Positions 17,905 through 27,081 of a DNA stretch of 64,000 bases are shown here, piece by piece (within the stretch, counting starts at the first letter, position 1; each line of letters begins with the position of its first letter). The position numbers and the translations under genes were made by a program. Source of the DNA: Legionella rowbothamii. GTDB taxonomy: Bacteria > Pseudomonadota > Gammaproteobacteria > Legionellales > Legionellaceae. The DNA is taken from contig NZ_CAAAIM010000001.1 in assembly GCF_900639985.1 (NCBI RefSeq), forward strand, positions 248,001-312,000, read 5' to 3'. The notes below the pieces were generated by a model that had not been told where the DNA came from, ran no database searches, and worked only from the letters and a program-made list of their open reading frames with translations.

Positions 17905-18582
17905 TTAGCCGACTAGATAACCTGAACGAGATAAGAATTTCTTATCAGGGAAGTAGGCAAAGATTACAGAACCATTTTTAATGGTATTAATTACAGGCTT
18001 AGCTAATTTTTCAGAGATTGCTGGGCATCCCCAAGATAAGCCAGCGCGGCCAGATTTACGAATGAAGCCTGGATCCATATACCAGGCTCCATGCATTACA
18101 ACGCGTCGGTTGTATGCATTGTCATTGAATCCCTTATCTAATCCTTGCAGATTTAATGAGTATCCTTTGTGGCCGATATAGGTTCCTTTAGTAATATAGG
18201 TACCTAGACTGGATTGCTTACTTGAGTTTGTGTTTGAAAAATGAGTTGCATTATTACCGCCAGAGTTTCTGCCGTGAGCAACATAAGTATTATATAACAG
18301 CCGTTCTGAGTTGAGATCAAATACCCACATACGTTCTTTGTTTGACGGTAATGAGTAATCAATTACTGTAAGTACAGGCTTCTTTACAGCCCCTTTTTTG
18401 TTAGCATTGGTGTATGCGGTTAAGGCGAGTTTTAGTACTCTTTTATTTAACCTTGGGGCTTTAGATGCCAAATGTTGGACTTTTGCGTTTATATCTGTTT
18501 CTGTGTTTGCAAAAGATGGGGTACTAGATGTTAAATTACCGGTTAACAGGACGGTTGAAATTAGAGTAAATAATGTATTCAT
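17905..18582 (-). CDS. Exported murein L,D-transpeptidase family protein
   Basis: A 225-residue protein with an N-terminal signal peptide (MNTLFTLISTVLLTG..., cleavage near SFA) and a catalytic domain of the YkuD-related L,D-transpeptidase type. VVMHGAWY holds the His, and GRAGLSWGCPAI holds the nucleophilic Cys in the SxGCPA motif. It would act in the periplasm, cross-linking or trimming peptidoglycan. ATG 18582 was chosen for GGGAG five bases upstream and the clean signal peptide; the longer in-frame start at 18687 would put 35 residues before the signal. Confidence 0.85.
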   Translation of the reverse strand: MNTLFTLISTVLLTGNLTSSTPSFANTETDINAKVQHLASKAPRLNKRVLKLALTAYTNANKKGAVKKPVLTVIDYSLPSNKERMWVFDLNSERLLYNTYVAHGRNSGGNNATHFSNTNSSKQSSLGTYITKGTYIGHKGYSLNLQGLDKGFNDNAYNRRVVMHGAWYMDPGFIRKSGRAGLSWGCPAISEKLAKPVINTIKNGSVIFAYFPDKKFLSRSGYLVG

Positions 18583-18985
18583 ACAGCTCCCTATTCTTAT
18601 AAAATCACCGTTATTGGCTCTTAAAAAAACGGTGATTATATTAACAATTGAGGCAATTGTAAAATCACAAGATCTTTCCTTGTCCATAAGGGTTAAATGT
18701 TATTCAATTCAGGAGCTTAGAAAAGTAAGCAAAAAGAGTATGAGACAATTACCGGGCTTTTTGTGTAAAATTTGCACTGTTTCAAGGTTAATTAATAGCT
18801 CAATTTGAATTAAATTACACAAAATAGATTATAATTTACACAACATTTACATTGGATTTGGCACAGTTGTTGCTTTATTGATGCGGTTAAAAAACATATA
18901 ATGTCGCAAAACTGAAGTGAATCATTCCATTTTTCCTGGGGCTCAACTATGATGTCCCGTTGTTATTTTTAGTTCGGAGAATACT
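18583..18985. other. Intergenic region before putA with a possible promoter
   Basis: About 400 bases between divergent genes. TTGAAT (18805-18810) and TATAAT (18830-18835) are 19 bases apart and could be the putA promoter, although the spacing is long. Plus-strand frames here are short and lack coding character. Nothing else is recognised. Confidence 0.35.
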
Positions 18986-21900
18986 ATGCTTGAAAAGCAG
19001 ACCATACAATTACCAGAAGGGTTACGCGCTGCTATTAATCATGCTTATCGCGGTGATGAGTTATCGTTGATAACAGAGCTTTGCGATAAAGCAGATTTAG
19101 ATGCATCACAATTAGCGGCAATTAAAGCCAGCGCAACTAAATTAGTTGAGTCCGTACGCTCCGACCGTAAAAAGAGTACAGGTATCGATTCCTTTTTAAC
19201 TGAGTACGCATTGTCCAGTGAAGAAGGGATTGCTTTAATGTGCTTGGCTGAAGCTTTATTGCGTGTGCCAGATAGTGCAACAATTGATAATTTAATTAAA
19301 GATAAGCTGGCGGGTGGTAATTGGAAGTCTCATATCGGCCAGAGTGATTCTTTTTTTGTTAATGCAACAACCTGGGCTTTAATGTTAACTGGGAAAGTAT
19401 TAACTCCTGAAAAAGCAGAAAATGCATTGACTAAGTCCTTAATGAAAGTGGTTAATCGTAGTAGTGAAGCTGTGGTACGAACTGCGGTTGATAAAGCAAT
19501 GCGAATCATGAGTAAGCAATTCGTTAAAGGGCGCACAATTAAAGAAGCACTGACTCGCGCTAAAAAGAAAGAAGCGATAGGCTATCGTTTCTCATATGAT
19601 ATGTTAGGAGAGGCCGCGTTAACTACTGTTGATGCAGCACGCTATTTTGAGGCCTATCGAGATGCAATCGAAGCAATTGGCAAAGAAGCAGAGAAAAACT
19701 CAGATGTTTATCGACGCCCTGGAATCTCAATTAAATTATCCGCATTACACCCACGCTATAATGAAAGCCAATATGATCGAGTGATGGCTGAGCTACCACC
19801 TAAACTCTTAGCTCTTGCGCGTTTAGCAAAAGAATATGGCATTGGATTAACCATTGATGCTGAAGAATCGGAGCGCTTGGATTTATCTCTTGATGTGATG
19901 GAGCGTGTTTTTGTTGATGACAGTTTGGATGGATGGAATGGCTTTGGATTGGCAGTGCAATCCTATCAAAAAAGAGCATTTTATGTATTGGACTGGGTTG
20001 CAGCTTTAGCTCGTAGCAAGAAACGCCGAATGATGGTTCGTTTGATTAAAGGTGCTTATTGGGATAGTGAAGTTAAAAAATCCCAAATGCAGGGGCTTGC
20101 TGAATATCCTGTATTTACTAGAAAAGTGTTTACCGATGTATCTTTTCAAGCTTGTGCTAAAAAAATACTAACGATGACGGATGCTATTTATCCTCAGTTT
20201 GCAACGCATAATGCGTATTCCGTGGCGATGATTCTAAATATCACTGGAAGTTATCGTGACTTTGAATTTCAATGTTTGCATGGAATGGGAAGTGAGCTTT
20301 ATCAACAAGTCGTTCCAGCGAATTGTCATGGAATTCCTTGCCGTATTTATGCTCCTGTGGGAAGTCATGAAGATTTACTTCCTTATTTAGTACGTCGTTT
20401 GTTAGAAAATGGGGCTAACTCATCTTTTGTGAATCGTATCGTTGATGATAATGCGCCTATTGATTCTTTAGTTGAAGATCCAGTAGCAAAAGCACGCTCT
20501 TTATTTGGACGAATTAATAAAAATATTCCGTTGCCCAAGGATATTTTTGCTCCACGAAAAAATTCTCAAGGTATTGATTTTAGTAACCGTTCCGAACGCG
20601 CTCAATTACAGGAAGTATTAGCTGATTTCACTGGAAAACAATGGACTGCAGGCCCTATTATTGCCAGTACTCCGGAGCCAAATCAGGCGCAAAAAGTACG
20701 GTCCCCCCAGCAGGCTGAACGTGTTGTGGGTATGGTACAGAATGCTTCAGTTAATGATGTTGAAAAGGCCTTGTCCGCGGCGGTAACTACATTTTCAACT
20801 TGGGCTGAAACATCAGTTGCTGAGCGCGCGGCGTGCTTGAATCGTTATGCTGATTTATTACAAGAGCATGGTGCTGAGTTTTTAGCTCTAGCTTGTCTGG
20901 AAGCGGGAAAAACGCTTAATGATGGAATCGCAGAGCTACGCGAAGCAATCGATTTCTGCCGTTATTATGCGAGCTTAGCTCAAGATATTTTAATACCAAA
21001 ACTTTTGACCGGATATACAGGTGAGCTAAATGAATTAGGCTTATATCCACGTGGTACAGTGCTATGCATTAGCCCCTGGAACTTCCCATTAGCAATCTTT
21101 ACTGGCCAAGTGGTTGCTGCGTTGGTTACAGGTAACTGTGTTATTGCCAAACCTGCAGAGCAAACCCCATTGATTGCTGCGTTGGCTGTGAAATTGATGC
21201 ATCAGGCTGGCGTTCCTGTTGGCGCAATCCAATTATTACCTGGGGATGGTGAAACCGTTGGGGCGGCTTTAGTTGCTGATAAGCGGATTAAGGCAGTTTT
21301 GTTTACTGGTTCTACAGATACGGCGAATTTAATTAATCGGACTTTAGCTACACGTGGTGGAGAAATTATTCCATTAGTTGCGGAGACGGGTGGGCAAAAT
21401 GCGATGCTGGTTGACTCATCTGCATTATTGGAGCAGGTCGTTGTTGATGCAGTGAACTCTGCGTTTGGAAGTGCAGGACAGCGTTGTTCTGCTTTACGCG
21501 TGTTGTTTGTTCAAGAAGAGGTTTATCCACGCACTGTAGCGCTGTTGAAAGGGGCTATGGAGGAGTTAGTTGTTGGGGAGCCACAATGGTTAGTTACTGA
21601 TGTGGGGCCTGTGATTGATAAACCGGCTTTAGCTGTGCTTAAAGCCCATGTAGATAATATGAAAAAACGTCATGAGGTTATTTACCAGTGCCGTTTAGAT
21701 GAATCATTAGGGTCGGGATATTTTATGCCACCAACAGCACTTGCTCTTGATAGTATTGACTCTTTAGAAAAAGAAGTATTTGGTCCTGTATTGCATGTCG
21801 TTAAGTTTAAGCGCAAAGATTTGGATAAAGTTATTGAGCAAATTAATGCGACGGGATACGGCTTAACTTTGGGAATTCATAGCCGGATTAATGAAACGGT

Positions 21901-22123
21901 TGAATACATCAGAAAGCGTGTTCATGCTGGAAACTGTTATGTAAACCGTAATATGACTGGAGCTGTGGTTGGTTTGCAGCCTTTTGGTGGTGAGGGTTTA
22001 TCCGGTACTGGTCCTAAAGCAGGTGGACCGAATTACTTGATTAGACTTTGTCATGAGCGTACTTATACGGTGGATACGACCGCGGCTGGTGGAAATGCGA
22101 GTTTGATGTCATTGCCGGATTAA
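18986..22123 (+). CDS. putA: Bifunctional proline dehydrogenase / P5C dehydrogenase
   Basis: A 1045-residue PutA that oxidises proline to glutamate. The PRODH barrel (about 190-480) contains YRFSYDMLGEAALT, IDAEESERLDLSLDVME and RLIKGAYWDSEVKKSQ (FAD and substrate site). The P5C dehydrogenase half (about 540-1030) has CISPWNFPLAIF, FTGSTDTA, LVAETGGQNAM and the nucleophile region GSAGQRCSALR. It lacks the N-terminal ribbon-helix-helix DNA-binding domain of E. coli-type trifunctional PutA, so it should not repress its own transcription. A CGGAG site precedes ATG 18986. Confidence 0.97.
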   Translation: MLEKQTIQLPEGLRAAINHAYRGDELSLITELCDKADLDASQLAAIKASATKLVESVRSDRKKSTGIDSFLTEYALSSEEGIALMCLAEALLRVPDSATIDNLIKDKLAGGNWKSHIGQSDSFFVNATTWALMLTGKVLTPEKAENALTKSLMKVVNRSSEAVVRTAVDKAMRIMSKQFVKGRTIKEALTRAKKKEAIGYRFSYDMLGEAALTTVDAARYFEAYRDAIEAIGKEAEKNSDVYRRPGISIKLSALHPRYNESQYDRVMAELPPKLLALARLAKEYGIGLTIDAEESERLDLSLDVMERVFVDDSLDGWNGFGLAVQSYQKRAFYVLDWVAALARSKKRRMMVRLIKGAYWDSEVKKSQMQGLAEYPVFTRKVFTDVSFQACAKKILTMTDAIYPQFATHNAYSVAMILNITGSYRDFEFQCLHGMGSELYQQVVPANCHGIPCRIYAPVGSHEDLLPYLVRRLLENGANSSFVNRIVDDNAPIDSLVEDPVAKARSLFGRINKNIPLPKDIFAPRKNSQGIDFSNRSERAQLQEVLADFTGKQWTAGPIIASTPEPNQAQKVRSPQQAERVVGMVQNASVNDVEKALSAAVTTFSTWAETSVAERAACLNRYADLLQEHGAEFLALACLEAGKTLNDGIAELREAIDFCRYYASLAQDILIPKLLTGYTGELNELGLYPRGTVLCISPWNFPLAIFTGQVVAALVTGNCVIAKPAEQTPLIAALAVKLMHQAGVPVGAIQLLPGDGETVGAALVADKRIKAVLFTGSTDTANLINRTLATRGGEIIPLVAETGGQNAMLVDSSALLEQVVVDAVNSAFGSAGQRCSALRVLFVQEEVYPRTVALLKGAMEELVVGEPQWLVTDVGPVIDKPALAVLKAHVDNMKKRHEVIYQCRLDESLGSGYFMPPTALALDSIDSLEKEVFGPVLHVVKFKRKDLDKVIEQINATGYGLTLGIHSRINETVEYIRKRVHAGNCYVNRNMTGAVVGLQPFGGEGLSGTGPKAGGPNYLIRLCHERTYTVDTTAAGGNASLMSLPD

Positions 22124-22133
22124 AAGCTTGGAT

Positions 22134-22156
22134 GGGAGTGGAGAAAACCCACTCCC
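22134..22156 (+). terminator. Hairpin after putA
   Basis: GGGAGTGG (22134-22141) pairs with CCACTCCC (22149-22156), starting ten bases after the putA stop. No T-run follows, so it is at best a weak terminator or a 3' end stabiliser. Confidence 0.45.
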
Positions 22157-22301
22157 GTAGTACGCTGCGAAAATACCCCTACAGCTCCTAATGATTCCTC
22201 AAATGTGTAATTGCATCATTGCAAGGAACATAGTGACGAAGCAACCAAGGAGCTTGTGCTTCATTTGCAATGAAGACTGTTTTTTCATTCCTATCAATCG
22301 A

Positions 22302-22691
22302 CTACATTAAGGCTTCTATTGATTCTTTCATTTTTGCTGGGATAACAATAGGATCCTGGATAGCAATAGCATAAAGATCGGAAACCCCAGTGCTATAAAT
22401 ACACTCATGATAATAAATACCTGAGCCATTCATGTTACTTAAGGCTGAGTATGCAGCTTCTAAAGCACCTTCACGAGTAGGCACGGTAAATGGTCCCATG
22501 ATAAAGCCCCAATTTGTAGTTGTATTATAATTACTGAGCTTGTATGCGAAATAATGATTTGCCGTACCAAAAGCTACAGAGAAACCACCTAATTGGATTT
22601 CTTTGAGATCAGGGCATACTGGATCAGCAAAAGAGGAACCTGTGAACATTAGGGCCCCGGCTAATAGTGATAATTTGGTGCTGAATTTCAT
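22302..22691 (-). CDS. Small exported protein of unknown function
   Basis: A 129-residue protein with a clear signal peptide (MKFSTKLSLLAGALMFTGSSFA, cleavage before DPV). The mature part has two Cys (CPDL and HECIY), possibly a disulfide, and many Gly/Asn/Tyr residues. ATG 22691 was chosen for GGAG upstream and the signal peptide; the longer frame to 22745 adds 18 unlikely residues. No enzyme motif. Small Legionella-specific exported proteins of this kind exist, but I cannot name the family with confidence. Confidence 0.75.
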   Translation of the reverse strand: MKFSTKLSLLAGALMFTGSSFADPVCPDLKEIQLGGFSVAFGTANHYFAYKLSNYNTTTNWGFIMGPFTVPTREGALEAAYSALSNMNGSGIYYHECIYSTGVSDLYAIAIQDPIVIPAKMKESIEALM

Positions 22692-22820
22692 AAAAACTCC
22701 ATTAATTATTATTTTTAAGTCTATATTCACATACTGACGTGCCACTAACCGGGCACGTGTATTTGTATATTAAGCGATATACTTCTAGTAATAAATGAAC
22801 ATTTAGTCAGAAAGGGAATA

Positions 22821-23381
22821 ATGAATACAGTACGTGTTTTTTTCGCTATTCGTCCGCCTAAATCCATACACGAGCCCTTAAGTAATATTTTAGAGCTTGC
22901 TCGAGTGGTATTTCCAAAGAAAATCCTAAGGTGGATTGGTTTAGAGCATTTACATTGTACTTTGCAATTTATTAATGCAATTCCGCAAGAACAAATAGCC
23001 GTACTTATCGATCGCGTAACTGCCTTGTTAAATAAGCAACCTTCATTTTTGTTACACTTAGGCGCTCTGGAGTGGTTTCCTAGCATGGAACATCCTAAAA
23101 TTCTTTCATTGTCTGTAGAGCCTCAAAAAATACTGAAGCATTTATCTGAGTGTATCTATCAGATTCTTATTGAATTGGAGTGTTCTGTTGAATCTCGTCC
23201 ATTTCGAGGGCATATGTCCATGGGGAGGGTCATCACGCATAATCTATCCAAAGGCTGGATAAAACAAATTAAGAACATGAAGATCCCTTCTGTATTAATT
23301 GATAAAATTTATCTTATTGAAAGTCGTCCTGCACAAGGAGGGCGTATATATTGCACTTTAGCAGAGTTTAATTTAGCTTGA
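22821..23381 (+). CDS. thpR: RNA 2',3'-cyclic phosphodiesterase (2H phosphoesterase)
   Basis: A 186-residue LigT/ThpR protein with the two HxT/S motifs defining 2H phosphoesterases: HCTLQF and HMSMGR. The N-terminus (VRVFFAIRPPKSI) matches the first strand of the family. These enzymes open 2',3'-cyclic phosphates on RNA and can ligate tRNA halves in vitro. Length is normal. Start ATG 22821 with GGGAA upstream. It probably stands alone or with the deacetylase gene 43 bases downstream. Confidence 0.9.
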   Translation: MNTVRVFFAIRPPKSIHEPLSNILELARVVFPKKILRWIGLEHLHCTLQFINAIPQEQIAVLIDRVTALLNKQPSFLLHLGALEWFPSMEHPKILSLSVEPQKILKHLSECIYQILIELECSVESRPFRGHMSMGRVITHNLSKGWIKQIKNMKIPSVLIDKIYLIESRPAQGGRIYCTLAEFNLA

Positions 23382-23424
23382 TTTAGGTTAATATAGAATC
23401 TTTAAACGATAAGGAACGACGTTC

Positions 23425-24282
23425 ATGTTAAGGATATTATTTTTATTCACGCTCTTATTTTCTTCTTTGTGTAATGCGCAAGATAAAGAAATTGCCATTA
23501 CTATCGATGATTTACCCCTGGTTGCTTCACAAATGAATACGCCTGGTAATAAGCAACGCTCCACAGAACGTTTTACACAAATCGTACAAACATTTCAAAA
23601 ATATAAAGTTCCCGCCACCGGTTTTGTTATTGCGGGAGCGATTGAAAAAGGGCAATGGGAATTCCTTGAACAATTTCGTCAGGCAGGATTCATGCTGGGA
23701 AACCACACGTATTCACATTATAACTTGAATCAAATGAGCGCTGAAAAATACATTGGAGATGTTGAACGCGCTGATAAGATTCTGGCGCCGATCATGACGG
23801 AACCTAAATATTTCCGTTATCCTTATCTAGCTGAAGGAAATAAAAAGACCAAACAAAAGGTTTATGATTATCTGAATGAGCACCACTATGTTATTGCTCC
23901 GGTGACGATTGATAGTAAAGATTATGAATTTAATAAAATGGCATATGGGGTTCCTTTTCGCGCACGAGCAGCCTATATTCAAAAATTAAAATCTCGGTAT
24001 TTAGCCTTTATTTGGAAGCAAACGCTTTTAGCAGAGAAGAAAAGTGAAGGAAAAAATGGGAAACAAATATTGCTTATTCATGCAAATTTGCTCAATAGCT
24101 ATTTGTTAGGAGATGTGCTCGAAATGTATCAAAAAAATGGATATAAATTTATTAGTTTAACTGATGCATTAAAAAATCCAGCTCCGGCGCTTAATTTTCC
24201 GCCGGTCCATGAGCCTAAAGATGAAAAGGAGAGTGATGGTTTAGAACCTTTGTTAGAAGATGAAATGTTATATATTAATTAA
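23425..24282 (+). CDS. Exported polysaccharide deacetylase
   Basis: A 285-residue NodB-homology (CE4) enzyme. It has a signal peptide (first 18 residues, ending CNAQ), motif 1 TIDDLP (catalytic Asp and metal Asp) and motif 2 GNHTYSHYNLN (HxxxH metal site), then FRYPYLAEG (motif 3) and LLIHANLLNSY (motif 5 His). It would deacetylate GlcNAc-type glycans in the periplasm or outside. The C-terminus is acidic and Pro-rich. It is followed 14 bases later by a small membrane protein gene. Confidence 0.9.
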   Translation: MLRILFLFTLLFSSLCNAQDKEIAITIDDLPLVASQMNTPGNKQRSTERFTQIVQTFQKYKVPATGFVIAGAIEKGQWEFLEQFRQAGFMLGNHTYSHYNLNQMSAEKYIGDVERADKILAPIMTEPKYFRYPYLAEGNKKTKQKVYDYLNEHHYVIAPVTIDSKDYEFNKMAYGVPFRARAAYIQKLKSRYLAFIWKQTLLAEKKSEGKNGKQILLIHANLLNSYLLGDVLEMYQKNGYKFISLTDALKNPAPALNFPPVHEPKDEKESDGLEPLLEDEMLYIN

Positions 24283-24296
24283 GGGAGGGATCTTGT

Positions 24297-24638
24297 ATGT
24301 TAATATTAGCAATCTGTTTATTTCTTTTGGCTGCAACTTTTGGTTTAGCTATTTTAGTTGCTATATTGCAGGACTTGCCTGCGAATAAAATCGCATTGAT
24401 TGGGCATGGTATGGTTGCAGGGATAGCGATTTTGACTATGGTCGCTTATTTAATTATTTATGGAACCGCTCCTTTATTGGTCGCCAGTTTGATTTTATTT
24501 TTACTTGCGGCTATGGGTGGGTTAACTTTATTTACGATGGGGCGTAAGAAAATGAAAGTCCCTAAGTTATTAGTTATCATTCATCCTTTGGTTGCGCTGG
24601 CGGGATTAATTACTTTAGTTATTTATGTTTTACCATAA
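24297..24638 (+). CDS. Small four-helix inner-membrane protein, unknown
   Basis: A 113-residue protein with four predicted membrane helices (about 3-24, 32-52, 57-78, 91-111) and a short basic loop GRKKMKVPK. GGGAGG lies upstream of ATG 24297, and the gene begins 14 bases after the deacetylase, suggesting one transcript. No family recognised. Confidence 0.8.
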   Translation: MLILAICLFLLAATFGLAILVAILQDLPANKIALIGHGMVAGIAILTMVAYLIIYGTAPLLVASLILFLLAAMGGLTLFTMGRKKMKVPKLLVIIHPLVALAGLITLVIYVLP

Positions 24639-24640
24639 AA

Positions 24641-24666
24641 TGAAAACCTGGTTGCAAGCAACCAGG
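24641..24666 (-). terminator. Terminator of the AhpD-like gene
   Basis: CCTGGTTGC (24647-24655) pairs with GCAACCAGG (24658-24666). Read on the minus strand it is followed by TTTTCATTTTA, 13 bases beyond the stop of the minus-strand gene. The same arm sequence recurs at 48054-48073. Confidence 0.75.
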
Positions 24667-24679
24667 CCTCACCGTTCTT

Positions 24680-25009
24680 TTATGAACGCTCATAAAATTT
24701 TAGGGCTAAAGTTCCATGAGTAACAGCTGCCCCAGCACGTAAATTAGCAGCAATAAAGCAGGCTTCAGCAACTTCTTCTCTTGTTGCCCCCGAACGTTTT
24801 GCTGCGGCCGTGTGTACTTCTAAGCAATAGGGACATTGAGTAGTAAATGCTACAGCCAGTGCCATTAGTTCACGATATTTTTTGGGAATCGCACCGTCAT
24901 CACGATTAAAAGCATTATTTAAAGATAAATATCCATCAGCTTCGGGTTTGGCAAATCCAAAAAGATCTTTTAAACGTGCTAGATCGGCGTGTTCATGATA
25001 ATCGGCCAT
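24680..25009 (-). CDS. Carboxymuconolactone decarboxylase / AhpD-like protein
   Basis: A 109-residue all-helical CMD-domain protein. TTQCPYCLEVHTAAAKRSGATREEV holds the CxxC and the downstream His of AhpD-type alkylhydroperoxidases. The C-terminal ALKFYERS is typical. It probably has peroxidase or thiol-disulfide activity in the cytoplasm. GGAG lies nine bases before ATG 25009. Substrate cannot be told. Confidence 0.88.
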   Translation of the reverse strand: MADYHEHADLARLKDLFGFAKPEADGYLSLNNAFNRDDGAIPKKYRELMALAVAFTTQCPYCLEVHTAAAKRSGATREEVAEACFIAANLRAGAAVTHGTLALKFYERS

Positions 25010-25152
25010 GATTTTTTCTCCCTGTTGTAAAATACTTGGTCAACTAAGTCAATATAGATGATTAATCTGTATTTGGCTAATTTATAGTTTTGGGGATATT
25101 TAGTTGTGGTGATTTTGGAAGCTGGAAAGTTATGATTGTGACATCTATAAGT

Positions 25153-25169
25153 CCGCGGCTAAGCCGCGG
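25153..25169. repeat. CCGCGG-N5-CCGCGG repeat (copy 2)
   Basis: CCGCGG (25153-25158), CTAAG, CCGCGG (25164-25169), in the gap between the AhpD-like gene and the TPR protein gene. Confidence 0.8.
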
Positions 25170-25219
25170 TACTTCGGTCTTATATGAGCTATGACGTAGC
25201 AAATAACGCTATTTTCAGC

Positions 25220-26953
25220 TTAAATAAAGCTTGGTGTAGCAAACGATTGCTCAACTAACATATCATTTAGACATTTACTTAATATCAAATCGGCGATTTC
25301 CTCAGATTGATTTCCAACACTATGTTCTTTTTTTAACGTAGCCCCAATAAATTGAAGAAGTTTCGTAAATAGTTCGTCTAATTGTTTTTGATTGTTTTCA
25401 ACTAAATAGGTTTGAACATTTTTGATACTTTCAGCAATTGAATGGTTAAAAAGGTCTGATGCGGTTTTGTATTGCACAGCAGTGTGCTTTTTATCACTCA
25501 CAACCAGCTTAAAAACTTGAGCACCCAAAGGAGTACTTTTGAGTTCATCTTTTTTGCTTCGGGCTACATTATGTTTTGGATTGAGTCTAAGTACGTCCTC
25601 ATACAATGAGCAGGCTATAAACATCGCTTTTGGTGATTGGGAATGCTTGCCTTGAGAATAAAAATCAGCAACGACGATTAGCAAATTAGCCAAGGTTTCA
25701 GAATTATTATAGCTTCCGGCTAATTCCTTCATTGTTTCGCTAAAAGTAATTTGACTCGGTTTTTGCATAGGTACAGGAGCAAAAAATGGGAGTGAGGGGG
25801 CAACTCGAGTTAAATTTAGTACTACTTGAGGTAAAGGTCTAGTTACCATTTCAACTTGAAGAAGAGGGGGCATTGGAGCTTGTTCTTCTGAGGGTACATT
25901 ACTCTCTAAATATGGCGCCTCCTCCAATAAATGAGGGACATCTGCCCCCATGACATTCTCAGTGAGTTTTGCTTTTTTAGTTAAAGAGAGGACTTCTGCT
26001 TCTTCTCGGTCTCGTTTTTTAGGATTAGGCTCTGAAGTTGGTTCGGGTTCTATAGCCTCTTCTGTCACATTAACCTTGGCCAGTAACTTCTTAATATCTT
26101 GAATAAGAGAGCAGTTCTCATCAAAATCAGGGTTGTTAATTAATATTGCCTCATAGTATTGGCTTAGAATATGGATGGCTTCTTCATCGCTCTCTTCAAC
26201 TGCAACGAGAAGCTCATAACTCAAAAGCTCTAGTTGCTCTTCGCTGGTTAAATTCAAGCCATGTAATCTATTGTCGCTGATGTATTTAGTTATTTCGAGG
26301 AGATACGTCTCATCATGATTACAATAATATGCACGCTCCATGAGATTTAAACATCCAAGATGCAGCTCAGTTCTTATAATATTACTTGTTTTCTTGTTGT
26401 TTTTTCCAGTGTCTAAAGAACTATTGGCTTTAAGCTGATATTTTTGGGCACGTTGCAACCACATAACTGCTTTCATATATGCTTTGTCTTTTCTTACCCA
26501 GTATTGTTCACTGTCCGCATAATCACTGATGGCATCACTAATTTTTTCAGCAGTCTCAGCTAAAGAACCAAAAACTTCCGTTAGACGCTCAGTGGAATTT
26601 CGGCTAATGCCACCAAAATATTGAGCTAGTGTGTTGTGGAGAACTAAAAAATCCTTTCGATTACTGCGCGCTTTTCTCATGTTAAATTGTATAAGATCAT
26701 AATTTTGCAGTGTATTAGGAGACTCAGCAATTAGGGCCTGTACTATTTGGGAAATGCACTTAATAATTTGGCTATGGGTATAAGCCAACTCATCATAATA
26801 GAATTTTGTGGGGAAGAAACCTTTTTGGGCACCAAGTTCACGAAGCTTAGTTATCGCATTTTCGTAATTTGCTAATGCATCTGAGTAGTTCCCAAGTTGA
26901 TATGCCGCATTAGCCGCATCTAATTCTTTTTTTGCTAAATAAATCATGCTCAA
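25220..26953 (-). CDS. TPR-like protein with an NLS-like segment, effector candidate
   Basis: A 577-residue protein. Residues 6-40 form a tetratricopeptide-type helix pair (AAYQLGNYSDALANYENAI), and the rest up to about 290 is helical with further TPR-like pairs. A low-complexity acidic/Pro-rich linker (about 295-400) contains PKKRDREEAEVLSLTKKAKL (311-330), which has the spacing of a bipartite nuclear localisation signal. A second helical domain follows (about 410-570). No signal peptide. Inferred: a Dot/Icm effector that may enter the nucleus. Next to the ADP-ribosyltransferase-like gene, same strand. Confidence 0.7.
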   Translation of the reverse strand: MSMIYLAKKELDAANAAYQLGNYSDALANYENAITKLRELGAQKGFFPTKFYYDELAYTHSQIIKCISQIVQALIAESPNTLQNYDLIQFNMRKARSNRKDFLVLHNTLAQYFGGISRNSTERLTEVFGSLAETAEKISDAISDYADSEQYWVRKDKAYMKAVMWLQRAQKYQLKANSSLDTGKNNKKTSNIIRTELHLGCLNLMERAYYCNHDETYLLEITKYISDNRLHGLNLTSEEQLELLSYELLVAVEESDEEAIHILSQYYEAILINNPDFDENCSLIQDIKKLLAKVNVTEEAIEPEPTSEPNPKKRDREEAEVLSLTKKAKLTENVMGADVPHLLEEAPYLESNVPSEEQAPMPPLLQVEMVTRPLPQVVLNLTRVAPSLPFFAPVPMQKPSQITFSETMKELAGSYNNSETLANLLIVVADFYSQGKHSQSPKAMFIACSLYEDVLRLNPKHNVARSKKDELKSTPLGAQVFKLVVSDKKHTAVQYKTASDLFNHSIAESIKNVQTYLVENNQKQLDELFTKLLQFIGATLKKEHSVGNQSEEIADLILSKCLNDMLVEQSFATPSFI

Positions 26954-27081
26954 TAAAAGCCCATAAAAAAGGTATATTTTACCAAGTGTGAATTTTTAAA
27001 TCAATGATTTATGGTTAGAAGTTTCCCTTGGCGTACGTTTATTGTGCTATGCAACGCCAAGAGAATGAATATTTAATAACA

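Noticed and set aside
18398..18808. 136-residue plus-strand frame opposite the L,D-transpeptidase 5' end
   Set aside because: Overlaps the signal peptide region of a well-supported gene; composition is that of an antisense shadow.
22218..22262. Possible repeat fragment after putA (GCAAGGAACATAGTGACGAAGCAAC)-like
   Set aside because: Looks like a degenerate intergenic repeat but no second clear copy was found in the window apart from a loose match near 61216.
22745..23086. 113-residue minus-strand frame opposite thpR
   Set aside because: Antisense to the HCTLQF-containing thpR N-terminus; a shadow frame.
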